From Gammaproteobacteria bacterium (GTDB taxonomy: Bacteria; Pseudomonadota; Gammaproteobacteria; Pseudomonadales; Litorivicinaceae), in contig PBZS01000084.1 of the NCBI GenBank assembly GCA_002730235.1, positions 1 through 37,793 on the forward strand: 37,793 bases of DNA, read 5' to 3'. Numbering within the stretch: the stretch's first letter is position 1; every line of letters begins with the position of its first letter. The notes beneath the pieces were generated by a model that made no database searches, was not told the origin of the DNA, and worked only from the letters and a program-made list of their open reading frames with translations. Positions 15,401 to 24,817 of the stretch are shown in pieces. Both the position numbers and the translations under genes were made by a program.

Positions 15401-16237
15401 GCTGCAACAGTGATCCCTGAGGCGATACGGATTACTGGAAAACGTCGAAGTGAGGATCAGAGGCCTAGTGTTGCAATTTTACGTGAACAGGGTGTGAATG
15501 GTCAGATTGAGATGGCCTATGCATTCAATTACTGCGGATTTGAGGCCATCGATGTGCATATGTCGGACCTGATGAGCGGTCGACAGACGCTGGAGTCTTT
15601 CGATGCCTTAGCTGCCTGTGGTGGGTTTAGCTACGGTGATGTCCTTGGGGCTGGATCCGGATGGGCTCGCTCAATCCTTTTCAACGATGAGTTATCCAGG
15701 ATGTTCACTGATTTCTTCCATCGAGAAAATACCGTATCGCTGGGCATCTGCAATGGATGCCAGATGATGGCCCAGTTGGCGTCGTTGATACCCGGCGCAA
15801 ACCACTTTAAGCCTCTGCTATCAAATAAGTCTCAGCAGTTTGAGGCGCGTTTGACGCTGGCGGCTCTGCCGCAGAGCCGATCAGTATTGCTTAAAGGTTT
15901 AACAGGTACGCGGTTCCCGATTGCTGTTGCACATGGTGAAGGCCGATTTGTGCATAAAACCTCGGAGGTGCAAACTTTGGCTGACGCTGGACTCACGAGT
16001 CTCGTATATACCGACGATAAGGGACATCCAGAAACGAGCTATCCCGGTAACCCTAATGGATCCGCGGCAGGACTTGCTGGTCTGTGTAATGAGGATGGAC
16101 GAGTAACCATTATGATGCCTCACCCGGAACGAGTCGTATTACGTTCACAGCTATCCTTTGCGCCAGTGAGTACATCACGGATTACTCCATGGATGGGGCT
16201 GTTTGATAACGCCTGGCGTTTCGTCAAAGGAATCTGA
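12407..16237 (+). CDS. purL: Phosphoribosylformylglycinamidine synthase (large, single-chain)
   Basis: This enzyme converts FGAR, glutamine and ATP to FGAM in purine synthesis. At about 1276 residues it is the long proteobacterial form that fuses the PurS-like, synthetase and glutaminase parts. Visible landmarks are [40 protein letters not shown], a second synthetase half, and a C-terminal class I glutaminase with the nucleophile in GICNGCQMM and PHPERV. The ORF track starts at 12368, but the ATG at 12407 gives [14 protein letters not shown], matching the usual PurL N-terminus, and has AAGGA nine bases upstream. It starts about 100 nt after tadA and is followed after a few bases by rsmJ. Confidence 0.97.
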   Translation: [1276 protein letters not shown]

Positions 16238-16244
16238 GATAGAG

Positions 16245-17033
16245 ATGGATTGGGTTGGTGTGGATCCACTTCGCCAAGTGGTGAGTCGAGATGCAGCAAT
16301 GGCACAGATCGACTGGCTAAATATTCATTGGCAGGTTGATATCCCCGATTTTGGGTATTATTTTTGGTGGGACGACAAAGGTCTGTCGCTTAAGTCGGCG
16401 GCGTTTGATTTCCGTTCCAGAGTACATATCGATTTTGTTGAGGGTACTCAAGCACGCCGTATCAAGGCTGTGACCGGTGAAGCACTGACCCGAGCAATGG
16501 GTTGCCAGAAAGGGTTGCGTCCTGCGATTTTTGATGCAACTGCGGGTCTAGGTGGTGATTTGAGCGTTCTTGCGAATGTCGGTTGCGCGGTTTACGCGGT
16601 TGAGCGACAGCCGGTAGTGGCTGCTTTGTTAAAAGATGCGCTGCGTCGTCATGCTATAGACGGCGATGCTGGTTGGTGTGAGCGTGTGCAATTGCAGTGT
16701 GCGGACAGTCGTGATCTCATGTCGCATATTTCGCATGGTGTCGTTTATATTGACCCAATGTTTCAAAAAGACCGTAAATCAGCTCCTTCGTTATCGATGC
16801 AGGTTTTGCATACTCTAGAAGGAACAACAGAACGGCCTGAACAACTCATCGATGCTGCTCTGGATTCGGGTGCGGCCCGAGTTGTCGTCAAGCGGCCAAT
16901 CAGAGCTGATTTTTTGGCCGGTCGCTCACCTTCATCGCAAGTGAAGGGCAAAACAGTTCGCTTCGATTTGTATTCCCGACGGAAACTAACGGATGCGGAT
17001 GCGATTCCACATCAGGGATTGATTGACGGATGA
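16245..17033 (+). CDS. rsmJ: 16S rRNA (guanine1516-N2)-methyltransferase
   Basis: RsmJ methylates G1516 of 16S rRNA in the small subunit. The sequence shows the family segments VDFVEGTQARRIKAVTGEALTRA-like, IFDATAGLGGD (SAM motif I), VYAVERQP (motif II) and VVYIDPMFQKDRKSA (a DPMF motif equivalent to the catalytic DPMY/NPPY loop). The chosen ATG gives 262 residues (MDWVGVDPLRQ), 7 nt after the purL stop; the ORF-track start at 16203 would overlap purL. Its TGA overlaps the dgt start (ATGA), so purL, rsmJ and dgt probably form one transcript. Confidence 0.92.
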   Translation: MDWVGVDPLRQVVSRDAAMAQIDWLNIHWQVDIPDFGYYFWWDDKGLSLKSAAFDFRSRVHIDFVEGTQARRIKAVTGEALTRAMGCQKGLRPAIFDATAGLGGDLSVLANVGCAVYAVERQPVVAALLKDALRRHAIDGDAGWCERVQLQCADSRDLMSHISHGVVYIDPMFQKDRKSAPSLSMQVLHTLEGTTERPEQLIDAALDSGAARVVVKRPIRADFLAGRSPSSQVKGKTVRFDLYSRRKLTDADAIPHQGLIDG

Positions 17034-18394
17034 TGGATTGGAATCAATTGCTCTCGACCGCTCGCATGGAGCACAACCACGCTTGGGTGCAGCAGCAGCT
17101 GGGAGATGAGCGCAGTCAGTGGCAACGTGATCATGATCGTCTTATTTTTTCGGGTGCTTTCCGGCGTTTGGCGGTTAAAACGCAGGTGCATTCGTTGTCG
17201 GATAATGACCACGTACACACTCGTCTTTCTCATTCCTTGGAGGTTGCATCGGTTGGTCGATCGTTGGGTGTGCGGCTTGGCCGTTGGATGCGAGAGCAAG
17301 GATTACTGTCAGACCAGTATTCCGACCTGGGGATTGGTACTTTGGTTCAGGCTGCTTGCTTAGCGCATGATATTGGTAATCCACCATTTGGTCATGCAGG
17401 GGAGCTGGCCATACGTCAATTCTTTGAGTCTAGACCGGATTATTTGGATGGATTAACACACGCCGAGCGTTCAGATCTCTTGGGGTTTGAAGGAAACGCA
17501 CAGGGATTTCGGGTGATCACCTGTCTCGAGCGTCATTGGTTTGATGGTGGAATGCGTTTGACGGCTGCTGCGCTTGGTACCTTTTTAAAATACCCATTTA
17601 CTGCGGATTCTCTGTTTGGTCAGACCAATTGCAAACACGGAGTTAATCAAGCGGAACTTCCATTTATGCGGGAGTTAGCGTCTCACTTAGGCCTCGTGGA
17701 GAAGATACCTGACGCTTGGGCTCGTCATCCGCTTGTGTATGCGGTCGAGGCTGCTGACGACATTTGTTACGCACTGATCGATCTGGAAGATGCGGTCGAG
17801 CTCGGACATCTCGATTACGAGGAAGTGTCTTTGATCATGAAGGAGCTTGTTGACCGCGGCGCGAGACGGAATTTGTATGAACAACTCCTTGACGACTCGA
17901 AAGCGAAGCTTGAGCTATTGCGCTCAGCAGCGATCGATGCCCTAATAAATGAAGCTCAAGCAAGATTTCAATCACACTACAACGATATTCTCGAAGGCGT
18001 CTTTGACGAAGACTTACTCGATTGGCGGCAGGACTCCGCCGGCGAAGTTATTCAGCGAGCGAAAACCTTGGCCCGTGAGCGTATCTATATCGACCTAACC
18101 AAACAGGCTGATGAGGGTCGTTGTGATCATTTATTAGGTGGAGTGTTATCACATCTGATAACTGGCGCTGAGGCTTTCTCTCACTCTGATGGAGGCAGGA
18201 CCAGTATTAACTTAAAAGCACACGATGCAGTGATCCGTCTTGGTAAATTCAGGCCTCAACCAGAGGACTCAAAATATCAGCGTTTGATGAGAGTGACGGA
18301 TTATGTCTCTTCAATGACGGATAGGTATCTAATTCGGTTAGCTGATGATCTGACTCGGTTGAATTACCTTGCCATTGATTCGTGCAGGAATTGA
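17030..18394 (+). CDS. dgt: Deoxyguanosinetriphosphate triphosphohydrolase (HD domain)
   Basis: This 454-residue protein is a Dgt-type dNTP triphosphohydrolase, which cleaves dGTP (and in some members other dNTPs) to nucleoside and triphosphate. It has the HD-domain metal site: HTRLSHSLEVASVGR supplies the first histidine, and AHDIGNPPFGHAGE the HD pair. AFRRLAVKTQV is the typical N-terminal family segment. The downstream VYAVEAADDICYALIDLEDA segment carries the last metal-binding aspartate. Start ATG 17030 overlaps the rsmJ stop; a second ATG follows at 17033. The 3' end overlaps the converging tesA by 31 nt. Confidence 0.94.
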   Translation: MMDWNQLLSTARMEHNHAWVQQQLGDERSQWQRDHDRLIFSGAFRRLAVKTQVHSLSDNDHVHTRLSHSLEVASVGRSLGVRLGRWMREQGLLSDQYSDLGIGTLVQAACLAHDIGNPPFGHAGELAIRQFFESRPDYLDGLTHAERSDLLGFEGNAQGFRVITCLERHWFDGGMRLTAAALGTFLKYPFTADSLFGQTNCKHGVNQAELPFMRELASHLGLVEKIPDAWARHPLVYAVEAADDICYALIDLEDAVELGHLDYEEVSLIMKELVDRGARRNLYEQLLDDSKAKLELLRSAAIDALINEAQARFQSHYNDILEGVFDEDLLDWRQDSAGEVIQRAKTLARERIYIDLTKQADEGRCDHLLGGVLSHLITGAEAFSHSDGGRTSINLKAHDAVIRLGKFRPQPEDSKYQRLMRVTDYVSSMTDRYLIRLADDLTRLNYLAIDSCRN

Positions 18395-18975
18395 CCAACA
18401 TATTCAGCAATTATGGGTTGTGCATCCGCCGTTGGATGTAGCCCATCGTCTTGAAACAGACTCCGATCAAGCGCCACAGGCTCTAAAAAAAATGGTAGAT
18501 AGGATACACCGGTCTCTTTGGCGATCGAGTCCTGCGCATTTCGAAATGCGCGCGTGAAGGGGCCTCCATAATTTCGTGGTAGTTCAACACCGGCGTAGAG
18601 GACTTGAGCCCCCATTGCTTCTACAAGAGCAAACATGGATTTTAAGTTTTCTCGCATTGTCTCTAAAGGTAGACCGCGCAGTCCGTCATTCGCCCCTAGA
18701 ATAATGAGTACTGAATTGGGTTGATGGCGATCCAACAAACCAGGAAGACGTGATAGGCCTCCAGTAGTAGTTTCTCCTGAAATCGAAGCATTTAAAACGT
18801 GCACATCTGTCCCCAATAATCGCCTAGCATTAATGGCTAGGATATCGACCCAACTGCTACCCTGATCGAGTCTATAACCGGCACTCAAACTGTCACCAAC
18901 GACCAGGAGTGTCGGCATAGCGAATGCAGGTGAGATCAAAGTCAACCAAAGGAAAAAGACGCGTAATGTCTGCAC
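18364..18975 (-). CDS. tesA: Periplasmic SGNH esterase / acyl-CoA thioesterase I
   Basis: This is a TesA-type SGNH hydrolase. The nucleophile lies in GDSLSAGY (Ser about 29), the oxyanion blocks are a glycine near SISGETT and Asn in GAND, and the Asp/His pair is in DGLHP. VQTLRVFFLWLTLISPAFA at the N-terminus is a signal peptide with cleavage before MPT, so the mature enzyme is periplasmic. The ORF track starts at a GTG at 19005; the GTG at 18975 is preferred because AAGGA stands about 7 nt upstream and the signal peptide then has normal length (203 aa). TesA hydrolyses short to long acyl thioesters and esters. It is divergent from the ybbA-type gene, as in E. coli, and the two starts overlap. 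Confidence 0.9.
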   Translation of the reverse strand: MQTLRVFFLWLTLISPAFAMPTLLVVGDSLSAGYRLDQGSSWVDILAINARRLLGTDVHVLNASISGETTTGGLSRLPGLLDRHQPNSVLIILGANDGLRGLPLETMRENLKSMFALVEAMGAQVLYAGVELPRNYGGPFTRAFRNAQDSIAKETGVSYLPFFLEPVALDRSLFQDDGLHPTADAQPIIAEYVGQFLHESMAR

Positions 18976-19658
18976 AACCAGTCCTTCATGTTCGCAATGT
19001 GTCACACGGGTTCGAAGACCATACCGGTCATCATTTGTCAGTTTTAGAGTCTCTCGAGCTGAAGATCAACCCTGGAGACAGTTTAGCCATTGTTGGTCCG
19101 TCGGGCGCTGGTAAAAGTACGCTATTGTCACTGTTGGCTGGTCTGGATGTGCCGGGGTCTGGTGATATTCTGTTTAATGGAGAGGCGTTCAGTGGTTTGA
19201 CCGAAGATCAGCGTGCGAATATTCGTCGCGGTCGCATTGGGTTTGTATTTCAAAGTTTCCAACTTTTACAGGGTTTAACGGCTTTGGAAAATGTCATGTT
19301 GCCACTCGAGTTGATGGGTCTGTCAGTAAAAGAATCGAAACAACGCTCGACCAGGTGGCTTGATCGTGTGGGCCTCAGAGCCCGCACGCATCACCGGCCC
19401 AGGATGTTATCAGGCGGCGAGCAACAACGCGTCGCTGTCGCTAGGGCATTTGTTAGTGAGCCTTCACTTTTATTTGCCGACGAACCGACCGGTAATCTCG
19501 ATCGTAAGACTGGCGAGTCTATAACTGATCTATTGTTTAGCCTGAATCGAGAGACCGGTACAACTCTTATCCTGGTCACCCATGACGAGCGCCTCGCTGG
19601 TCAGTGTCAACGCTTACTCCATCTGGAAGATGGACAACTGAATGAGGTCCCTGCGTGA
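18966..19658 (+). CDS. ybbA: ABC transporter ATP-binding protein (YbbA/LolD-like)
   Basis: This ATPase of about 230 residues has Walker A GPSGAGKST, Q-loop (VFQSFQLLQG), signature LSGGEQQRVAVARA, Walker B LLFADEPTGNLD and the H-loop VTHD. The MacB/LolD subclass pairs with FtsX-type permeases in lipoprotein or envelope substrate extraction rather than classic import. The ATG at 18966 is preferred over the ORF start at 18924, because MSAQPVLHVRNVSH matches the family N-terminus. The permease follows with a GTGA overlap. In E. coli the same neighbours (tesA, ybbA, ybbP) occur, which supports the assignment. The transported substrate is not known. Confidence 0.9.
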   Translation: MSAQPVLHVRNVSHGFEDHTGHHLSVLESLELKINPGDSLAIVGPSGAGKSTLLSLLAGLDVPGSGDILFNGEAFSGLTEDQRANIRRGRIGFVFQSFQLLQGLTALENVMLPLELMGLSVKESKQRSTRWLDRVGLRARTHHRPRMLSGGEQQRVAVARAFVSEPSLLFADEPTGNLDRKTGESITDLLFSLNRETGTTLILVTHDERLAGQCQRLLHLEDGQLNEVPA

Positions 19659-22120
19659 TAGCATTACGGCTCTTGTGGCGCGAGTTTTCGAGCGGCCAAC
19701 TGACGCTATTAGCTCTGGCAATTGTCGTGTCCGTCGCTGCAATGACCACCACTGAAGTACTGACCGATCGCATAGACCGCGCGATGCGCTCTGATGCTGC
19801 CGCTTTACTTGGTGGCGACCTAAAACTGACGGGCCCCCGTCCTATTCAGACGGAGTGGCTGGTAGCAGCTGAATCGATGGGCGTTCTCGCAACGGAGACC
19901 ATTGAATTCCCGTCGGTTATTGGCCGTGGTTCGACCTTTGAGTTAACGGGCGTAAAAATTATTACCGATGGGTATCCTCTCAAAGGGCAGCTCGAAATTT
20001 CCGATAGTCGGGCGGGGATTGGCTATCCGGCCTCGAGAATTCCAGATCCTGGTACTGCTTGGGCTGACCCTCAGTTAGTATCGAAACTTGATATCGATGT
20101 TGGAGATCAAGTTTCTGTTGGTGAGACCGAACTTGAAATCACCAAGATCCTTATTTTCGAGCCAGACCGTGGTGGTTCGTTTGTGTCACTGACACCAAGA
20201 CTACTCATGAATCAGGTCGATTTAGAGTCCTCTCAACTGATTCAGCCGGGAAGTCGCGTCCGCTATATCACGTTATTTGCCGATGGCGATATTAAGGGAT
20301 TTCAAGCTTTTGTCGAACCAAAACTCGATATCAGTCAGCGGTTGAGTGGTGTCGTGGATGGTCGCCCTGAGGTCGGTAATGCAGTGACACGAGCAACCAC
20401 TTATCTATCCTTGGCGGGGCTATTGACGGTTCTATTGTCCGGCGCTGCAATTGCTATGACGGCTAATCGGTGGGCCTCAGATCACGTTACCGACAGTGCG
20501 TTGTTTCGAACATTCGGGCTGAGTGGTCGTGAGACATTCAAGATTTTCGCTACGGAGCTTGTGGTCCTGGGTGGTGTGGCCAGTAGTCTTGGCGTAATTA
20601 TCGGTTATGCCTTACAGATCATTTTGATCGATGCCATCGCGGGACTTCTGACAATTAGCTTACCCGAGCCCAGTGGTCAACCTGCCTTTTTGGGTCTGTT
20701 GACCGGCTTTGTCACACTATTTGGGTTTGCGGCACCGGCATTAATCCTGCTCGCGAACGTGCCGCCAATCCGTATTCTTAAGCGCGATTACCCGGTCGCT
20801 ATTATGGGACAAATTGGTCGTTATGGGTTTGCACTTTTTGCGGTCGGGACGCTCGGATATCTTTACAGTAACGACTGGCGTCTCACTGCTTGGGTATTAG
20901 TAGCTGTCGTCATACTTGTAGCTGCAGTTACGCTGATTGGGCGCGTCGTCATCCGGGGCCTTAGTCCGTTAGAGCGATTGGGTCCGGCTTGGCGGTTTGG
21001 TATACAGCAGTTGATTCGAGATCCTGCATCCTCGGGCGGTCAACTGATGGCATTTTCGCTGACGGCACTCGCTGTTGCTATGGTTGCGTTAATTCGATTC
21101 GATCTAATTTCTACTTGGGAAACACAGGTGCCAAATGACGCCCCCAATACCTTCGCCTTGAATATTACCGATCAGGATCAAGCCGATTTTATTCAGGCAG
21201 TGACCTCAAAAGGTGGTGATTTGGCACCCTTATATCCTATTGTTCGGGGACGGTTGGAGTCTGTGAACGGAACGCAATTGGTTGAGCATCTAGATGGGAA
21301 CGAGCCGCCAAGATCTGTCAGACGTGAATTGAGCTTGACCGAATCGGGAGTACTTGGTCGCGACAATTCAATTGATCGCGGGCGTTTTTTTACGTCCACT
21401 GATGGTCCCGGTCTCGTCACTGTTGAGTCAAAGCTTTTCGAAGAACTAGAGTTAGAAATCGGGGATGTTATTGTTTACAACATTGGGCCAGATCAGGTTT
21501 CGGCTGAGGTTGTTGGTACCCGCAAGGTTCATTGGGAATCGATGCTTCCAAACTTTTTTATGATTTTTTCACCTGGGACCCTCGAGCCATTTCAGGCGAC
21601 ACGATTGACTAGTATGCGTCTTCCGAATCCGTCGGTGCAGACGGCTGAGATCAGTAGTGAGTTTCGACAAGTGACTTTGCTTTCGGTGGACGCAATTTTG
21701 AATCAGATCCGTGACATCCTTGGGCGTGTCTCTCAGGCTGTCAGCATAGTGCTCTATTTTGTTCTGGCGGGCGGTATTCTGGTGCTAGCGGCAAGCATCC
21801 AAACATCACTTCCTGAACGTCGCAAGGAGGCAGCGATCCTCAGGAGTCTCGGTGGCTCTGACAATTTGTTGTCGCAGTCGCAATGGGCTGAATTTCTAAC
21901 CTTGGGGGTTGTCAGCGGCGTTTTGGCAGCGCTTAGCACTGATTTTTTAAGTTGGTTTCTCTACTCAAAGATTCTCAATCTTGAGTGGTCATCGAATTGG
22001 CAGGTATGGTTACTTGCGCCATTAATAACAGGTGCTATCGTTGGAGTGATAGGTCGTTTGTCAGCGAAGCAGGCGCGACAAATGTCGCCAGCCCTGCTAT
22101 TAAAAATTGCAGATACATAA
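19655..22120 (+). CDS. ybbP: FtsX-like ABC permease (YbbP type)
   Basis: This 821-residue inner-membrane protein has the duplicated MacB/FtsX architecture: an N-terminal helix (LTLLALAIVVSVAAMTT), a large periplasmic domain (about 45-250), a block of helices (LSLAGLLTVLLSGAAIAMTA onwards to about 440), a second periplasmic domain, and three C-terminal helices (VSIVLYFVLAGGILVLAASI and following). It partners the ATPase immediately upstream, whose stop codon overlaps its GTG start. Related YbbAP systems are thought to remove hydrophobic compounds or lipids from the envelope; that role is inferred. SCO1 begins inside its last codons. Confidence 0.9.
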   Translation: MIALRLLWREFSSGQLTLLALAIVVSVAAMTTTEVLTDRIDRAMRSDAAALLGGDLKLTGPRPIQTEWLVAAESMGVLATETIEFPSVIGRGSTFELTGVKIITDGYPLKGQLEISDSRAGIGYPASRIPDPGTAWADPQLVSKLDIDVGDQVSVGETELEITKILIFEPDRGGSFVSLTPRLLMNQVDLESSQLIQPGSRVRYITLFADGDIKGFQAFVEPKLDISQRLSGVVDGRPEVGNAVTRATTYLSLAGLLTVLLSGAAIAMTANRWASDHVTDSALFRTFGLSGRETFKIFATELVVLGGVASSLGVIIGYALQIILIDAIAGLLTISLPEPSGQPAFLGLLTGFVTLFGFAAPALILLANVPPIRILKRDYPVAIMGQIGRYGFALFAVGTLGYLYSNDWRLTAWVLVAVVILVAAVTLIGRVVIRGLSPLERLGPAWRFGIQQLIRDPASSGGQLMAFSLTALAVAMVALIRFDLISTWETQVPNDAPNTFALNITDQDQADFIQAVTSKGGDLAPLYPIVRGRLESVNGTQLVEHLDGNEPPRSVRRELSLTESGVLGRDNSIDRGRFFTSTDGPGLVTVESKLFEELELEIGDVIVYNIGPDQVSAEVVGTRKVHWESMLPNFFMIFSPGTLEPFQATRLTSMRLPNPSVQTAEISSEFRQVTLLSVDAILNQIRDILGRVSQAVSIVLYFVLAGGILVLAASIQTSLPERRKEAAILRSLGGSDNLLSQSQWAEFLTLGVVSGVLAALSTDFLSWFLYSKILNLEWSSNWQVWLLAPLITGAIVGVIGRLSAKQARQMSPALLLKIADT

Positions 22121-22709
22121 AAAGTTGGATTCATTGAAGCGTTATGCACCATTAGTTGCCGCATGTCTGTTGGCTGGATTAGTTGCGTTTCCATTTCTGC
22201 GTAACTTGGCTACCGGTGAGCGCGGAATGCCCGGTGCTCAAATTGGTGGACACTTTACACTTCAAACATCCGCAGGCCCTTTGGATACAGCATCCTTGGG
22301 AACAGAATTAACCATGATTTATTTTGGTTACACCTACTGTCCTGATGTCTGCCCGACTGAGCTTGCGCGGATGGCACATGTATATAAGGGGCTTGGTAGC
22401 GATAAGACCCGTGTCTCTGGGCTGTTCGTCACCGTCGATCCTGAACGTGACACGGTTGCGGCTGTCACCGAGTACGCCCAGGCATTTGATCCCGCTTTCA
22501 AGGGTCTATCCGGAGACCGCGTAAGGATTGAGCAGGTTATGCGTCGTTATCAGGTGTATGCTCAGAAAGCTGGGAAGGATCCTAGGAACTATACAGTCGA
22601 TCATTCCTCACGGATCTACCTGATGGACAGAGACGCCAAACTGATGGCCCTTTTTACGATGGATACCGACATCCCCACCATAATAAACCAAGTGAAGAAC
22701 TTTCTTTGA
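22107..22709 (+). CDS. SCO1/SenC/PrrC family copper chaperone
   Basis: This is a thioredoxin-fold protein with the SCO copper site: YTYCPDVCP (Cys-x3-Cys) and a downstream conserved histidine in YTVDHSSRIYLMD. An uncleaved N-terminal helix (LVAACLLAGLVAFPFL) anchors it in the inner membrane with the active domain in the periplasm. SCO proteins deliver copper to, or set the redox state of, the CuA centre of cytochrome c oxidase. The ORF-track start is a TTG inside the permease gene; TTG codons at 22125 and 22134 are alternatives, and the start is unsure. No oxidase genes are in the window. Confidence 0.9.
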   Translation: MQIHKKLDSLKRYAPLVAACLLAGLVAFPFLRNLATGERGMPGAQIGGHFTLQTSAGPLDTASLGTELTMIYFGYTYCPDVCPTELARMAHVYKGLGSDKTRVSGLFVTVDPERDTVAAVTEYAQAFDPAFKGLSGDRVRIEQVMRRYQVYAQKAGKDPRNYTVDHSSRIYLMDRDAKLMALFTMDTDIPTIINQVKNFL

Positions 22710-22745
22710 AGATTGTACTTTGTTTGAATCTTCGAGACGATCGTC
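22708..22745. promoter_or_regulatory. Inverted repeats in the SCO1-acs gap
   Basis: GAAGATT (22708-22714) and AATCTTC (22727-22733) form 7-bp arms with a 12-nt loop at the SCO1 stop. The 10-bp palindrome GACGATCGTC follows at 22736-22745. No T-run follows the hairpin, so it is a poor intrinsic terminator. The palindrome could be an operator for acs. This is visible sequence symmetry only. Confidence 0.25.
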
Positions 22746-22810
22746 GTATTGGGAGTTTTTCTTTTAAGGTTGAAAATTCGGCCATCAAAAATTGTTAACG
22801 AGGAGTTTTC

Positions 22811-24754
22811 ATGTCCGATTCCAAGTTGTATCCGGTTGATCCTGCACTTTCGGCGAGTGCTTGGGTAGACGAGAGAACTTATGAAACGATGTATCGTCAA
22901 TCCATCGAAGATCCAGATACGTTCTGGGCAGAGCAGGCCAAGCGTCTCGATTGGATTCAGTTTCCTACTAAAATCAAAAATACCTCGTTTGCTGCTGGTA
23001 ATGTTGATATCCGGTGGTATGAAGACGGTATTTTGAACGTTTCATATAACTGCCTTGATCGTCATCTTGTGAGTCGTGGCGATCAAACAGCGATCATCTG
23101 GGAAGGCGATGACCCAAGCTCTGATGAGAAAGTAACTTTTCGAGATTTGTACGAGCGTGTGTGTCGTTTCGCGAATGGTCTACGTGCTCAGGGTGTCAAG
23201 AAGGGCGATGTCGTCACGCTTTACATGCCAATGATTCCTGAAGCGGTTGTGGCGATGCTTGCGTGTACCCGGATTGGTGCGGTTCACTCGATTGTTTTTG
23301 GTGGATTCTCTCCAGACGCCCTGGCTGTTCGTGTAGAGGAATCGGGTTCTAAGACCATTATCACTGCCGACGAGGGTCGTAGGGGCGGCCGTGCTGTTGC
23401 ACTGAAGGCCAACGTCGATAAGGCAATGAATCTTGAATCATGTAAAGGCGTTGAAAAAATCTTTGTTGTGAAGTGCACGGGCGGTGATGTTGCCATGGGT
23501 CCAAAGGATTTGTGGTACCACGACGTGTGCGCCGACCAGTCGGAGGACTGTGACCCAGAGCCAATGAACGCTGAGGATCCGCTGTTCGTACTCTACACTT
23601 CAGGCTCAACAGGCAAGCCAAAGGGTCTGAAACACACCACTGGTGGCTATCTCGTTTATACCTCGTTGACCCACCAGTATGTGTTTGACTATAAGGATGG
23701 CGATATTTACTGGTGCACTGCTGACGTGGGTTGGATCACGGGTCACTCGTATATCGTGTATGGACCGCTTGCCAATGGTGCAACCACCTTAATGTTTGAG
23801 GGTATACCAACATATCCTGATACTTCTCGTGTCGGTCGTGTTATCGAAAAGCACAAGGTCAACCAGTTTTATACAGCACCCACGGCTATTCGGTCGTTGA
23901 TGGTAAAAGGGGAGGGTGTGCTCGGTGACTCGGATCTTTCATCACTTCGCCTTTTGGGTTCGGTCGGGGAGCCAATTAATCCGGAGGCTTGGGAATGGTA
24001 TCGTCGTGTTTTCGGTGAAGGGAAATGTCCAATCGTTGACACATGGTGGCAGACAGAGACCGGTGGCATCATGATAGTGCCATTGCCGGGAGCAACCGCG
24101 GCAAAGCCCGGCTCGGCAACCTTGCCATTCTTTGGTGTACAGCCAGCGCTAGTTGATAATGATGGAAATATCCTTGAGGGTGCTGCGGATGGTAATCTCG
24201 TGATTCTTGACTCTTGGCCGTCATCGGGCCGCAGTTGCTGGGGGGATCATGAGCGGTTTGAACAGACTTATTTCTCTTCATTTGCGAATCGTTATTTCAC
24301 GGGCGACGGTGCGCGTCGTGATGAGGATGGATATTACTGGATTACCGGCCGTGTCGATGACGTATTGAATGTTTCGGGTCATCGGATGGGCACCGCTGAA
24401 ATAGAGTCTGCGATGGTTGCCCATAGTGCGGTCGCTGAAGCTGCGACAGTCGGCTATCCACATAATATTAAAGGTGAGGGTATCTACGTCTATGTAACCT
24501 TACAGCAAGGCGTTGAACCGACGGAGGAGCTTCGTATCCAACTTAAGAATCAAGTGCGTTCTGAGATAGGACCTATCGCATCACCCGACTTCATTCAGTG
24601 GGCACCAAGCTTACCGAAGACCCGATCGGGTAAGATCATGCGACGTATTCTGCGGAAAATTGCCGCTAATGATTATGGTACATTGGGTGACACGTCAACG
24701 CTGGCGGACCCTTCAGTTGTTGATGAATTGATCGATAATCGGATGAATCGCTAA
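22811..24754 (+). CDS. acs: Acetyl-CoA synthetase
   Basis: At 647 residues this is full-length AMP-forming acetate-CoA ligase, converting acetate, ATP and CoA to acetyl-CoA. Motifs are [11 protein letters not shown] (phosphate-binding loop), WWQTETGG (acetate pocket with the family tryptophan), [23 protein letters not shown] (adenylate-binding and hinge) and [11 protein letters not shown], whose Lys (about 608) is the known acetylation-controlled catalytic lysine. GAGGAG lies upstream of the ATG. It is preceded by a 100-nt gap and followed by a response regulator gene. It serves acetate scavenging, feeding the TCA/glyoxylate cycle. Confidence 0.97.
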   Translation: MSDSKLYPVDPALSASAWVDERTYETMYRQSIEDPDTFWAEQAKRLDWIQFPTKIKNTSFAAGNVDIRWYEDGILNVSYNCLDRHLVSRGDQTAIIWEGDDPSSDEKVTFRDLYERVCRFANGLRAQGVKKGDVVTLYMPMIPEAVVAMLACTRIGAVHSIVFGGFSPDALAVRVEESGSKTIITADEGRRGGRAVALKANVDKAMNLESCKGVEKIFVVKCTGGDVAMGPKDLWYHDVCADQSEDCDPEPMNAEDPLFVLYTSGSTGKPKGLKHTTGGYLVYTSLTHQYVFDYKDGDIYWCTADVGWITGHSYIVYGPLANGATTLMFEGIPTYPDTSRVGRVIEKHKVNQFYTAPTAIRSLMVKGEGVLGDSDLSSLRLLGSVGEPINPEAWEWYRRVFGEGKCPIVDTWWQTETGGIMIVPLPGATAAKPGSATLPFFGVQPALVDNDGNILEGAADGNLVILDSWPSSGRSCWGDHERFEQTYFSSFANRYFTGDGARRDEDGYYWITGRVDDVLNVSGHRMGTAEIESAMVAHSAVAEAATVGYPHNIKGEGIYVYVTLQQGVEPTEELRIQLKNQVRSEIGPIASPDFIQWAPSLPKTRSGKIMRRILRKIAANDYGTLGDTSTLADPSVVDELIDNRMNR

Positions 24755-24817
24755 TTTACCAATACACCTCGCAATACCCGCTAGGTAGAATTGTCGTGGA
24801 TTTTTTAATAAAAAGCG

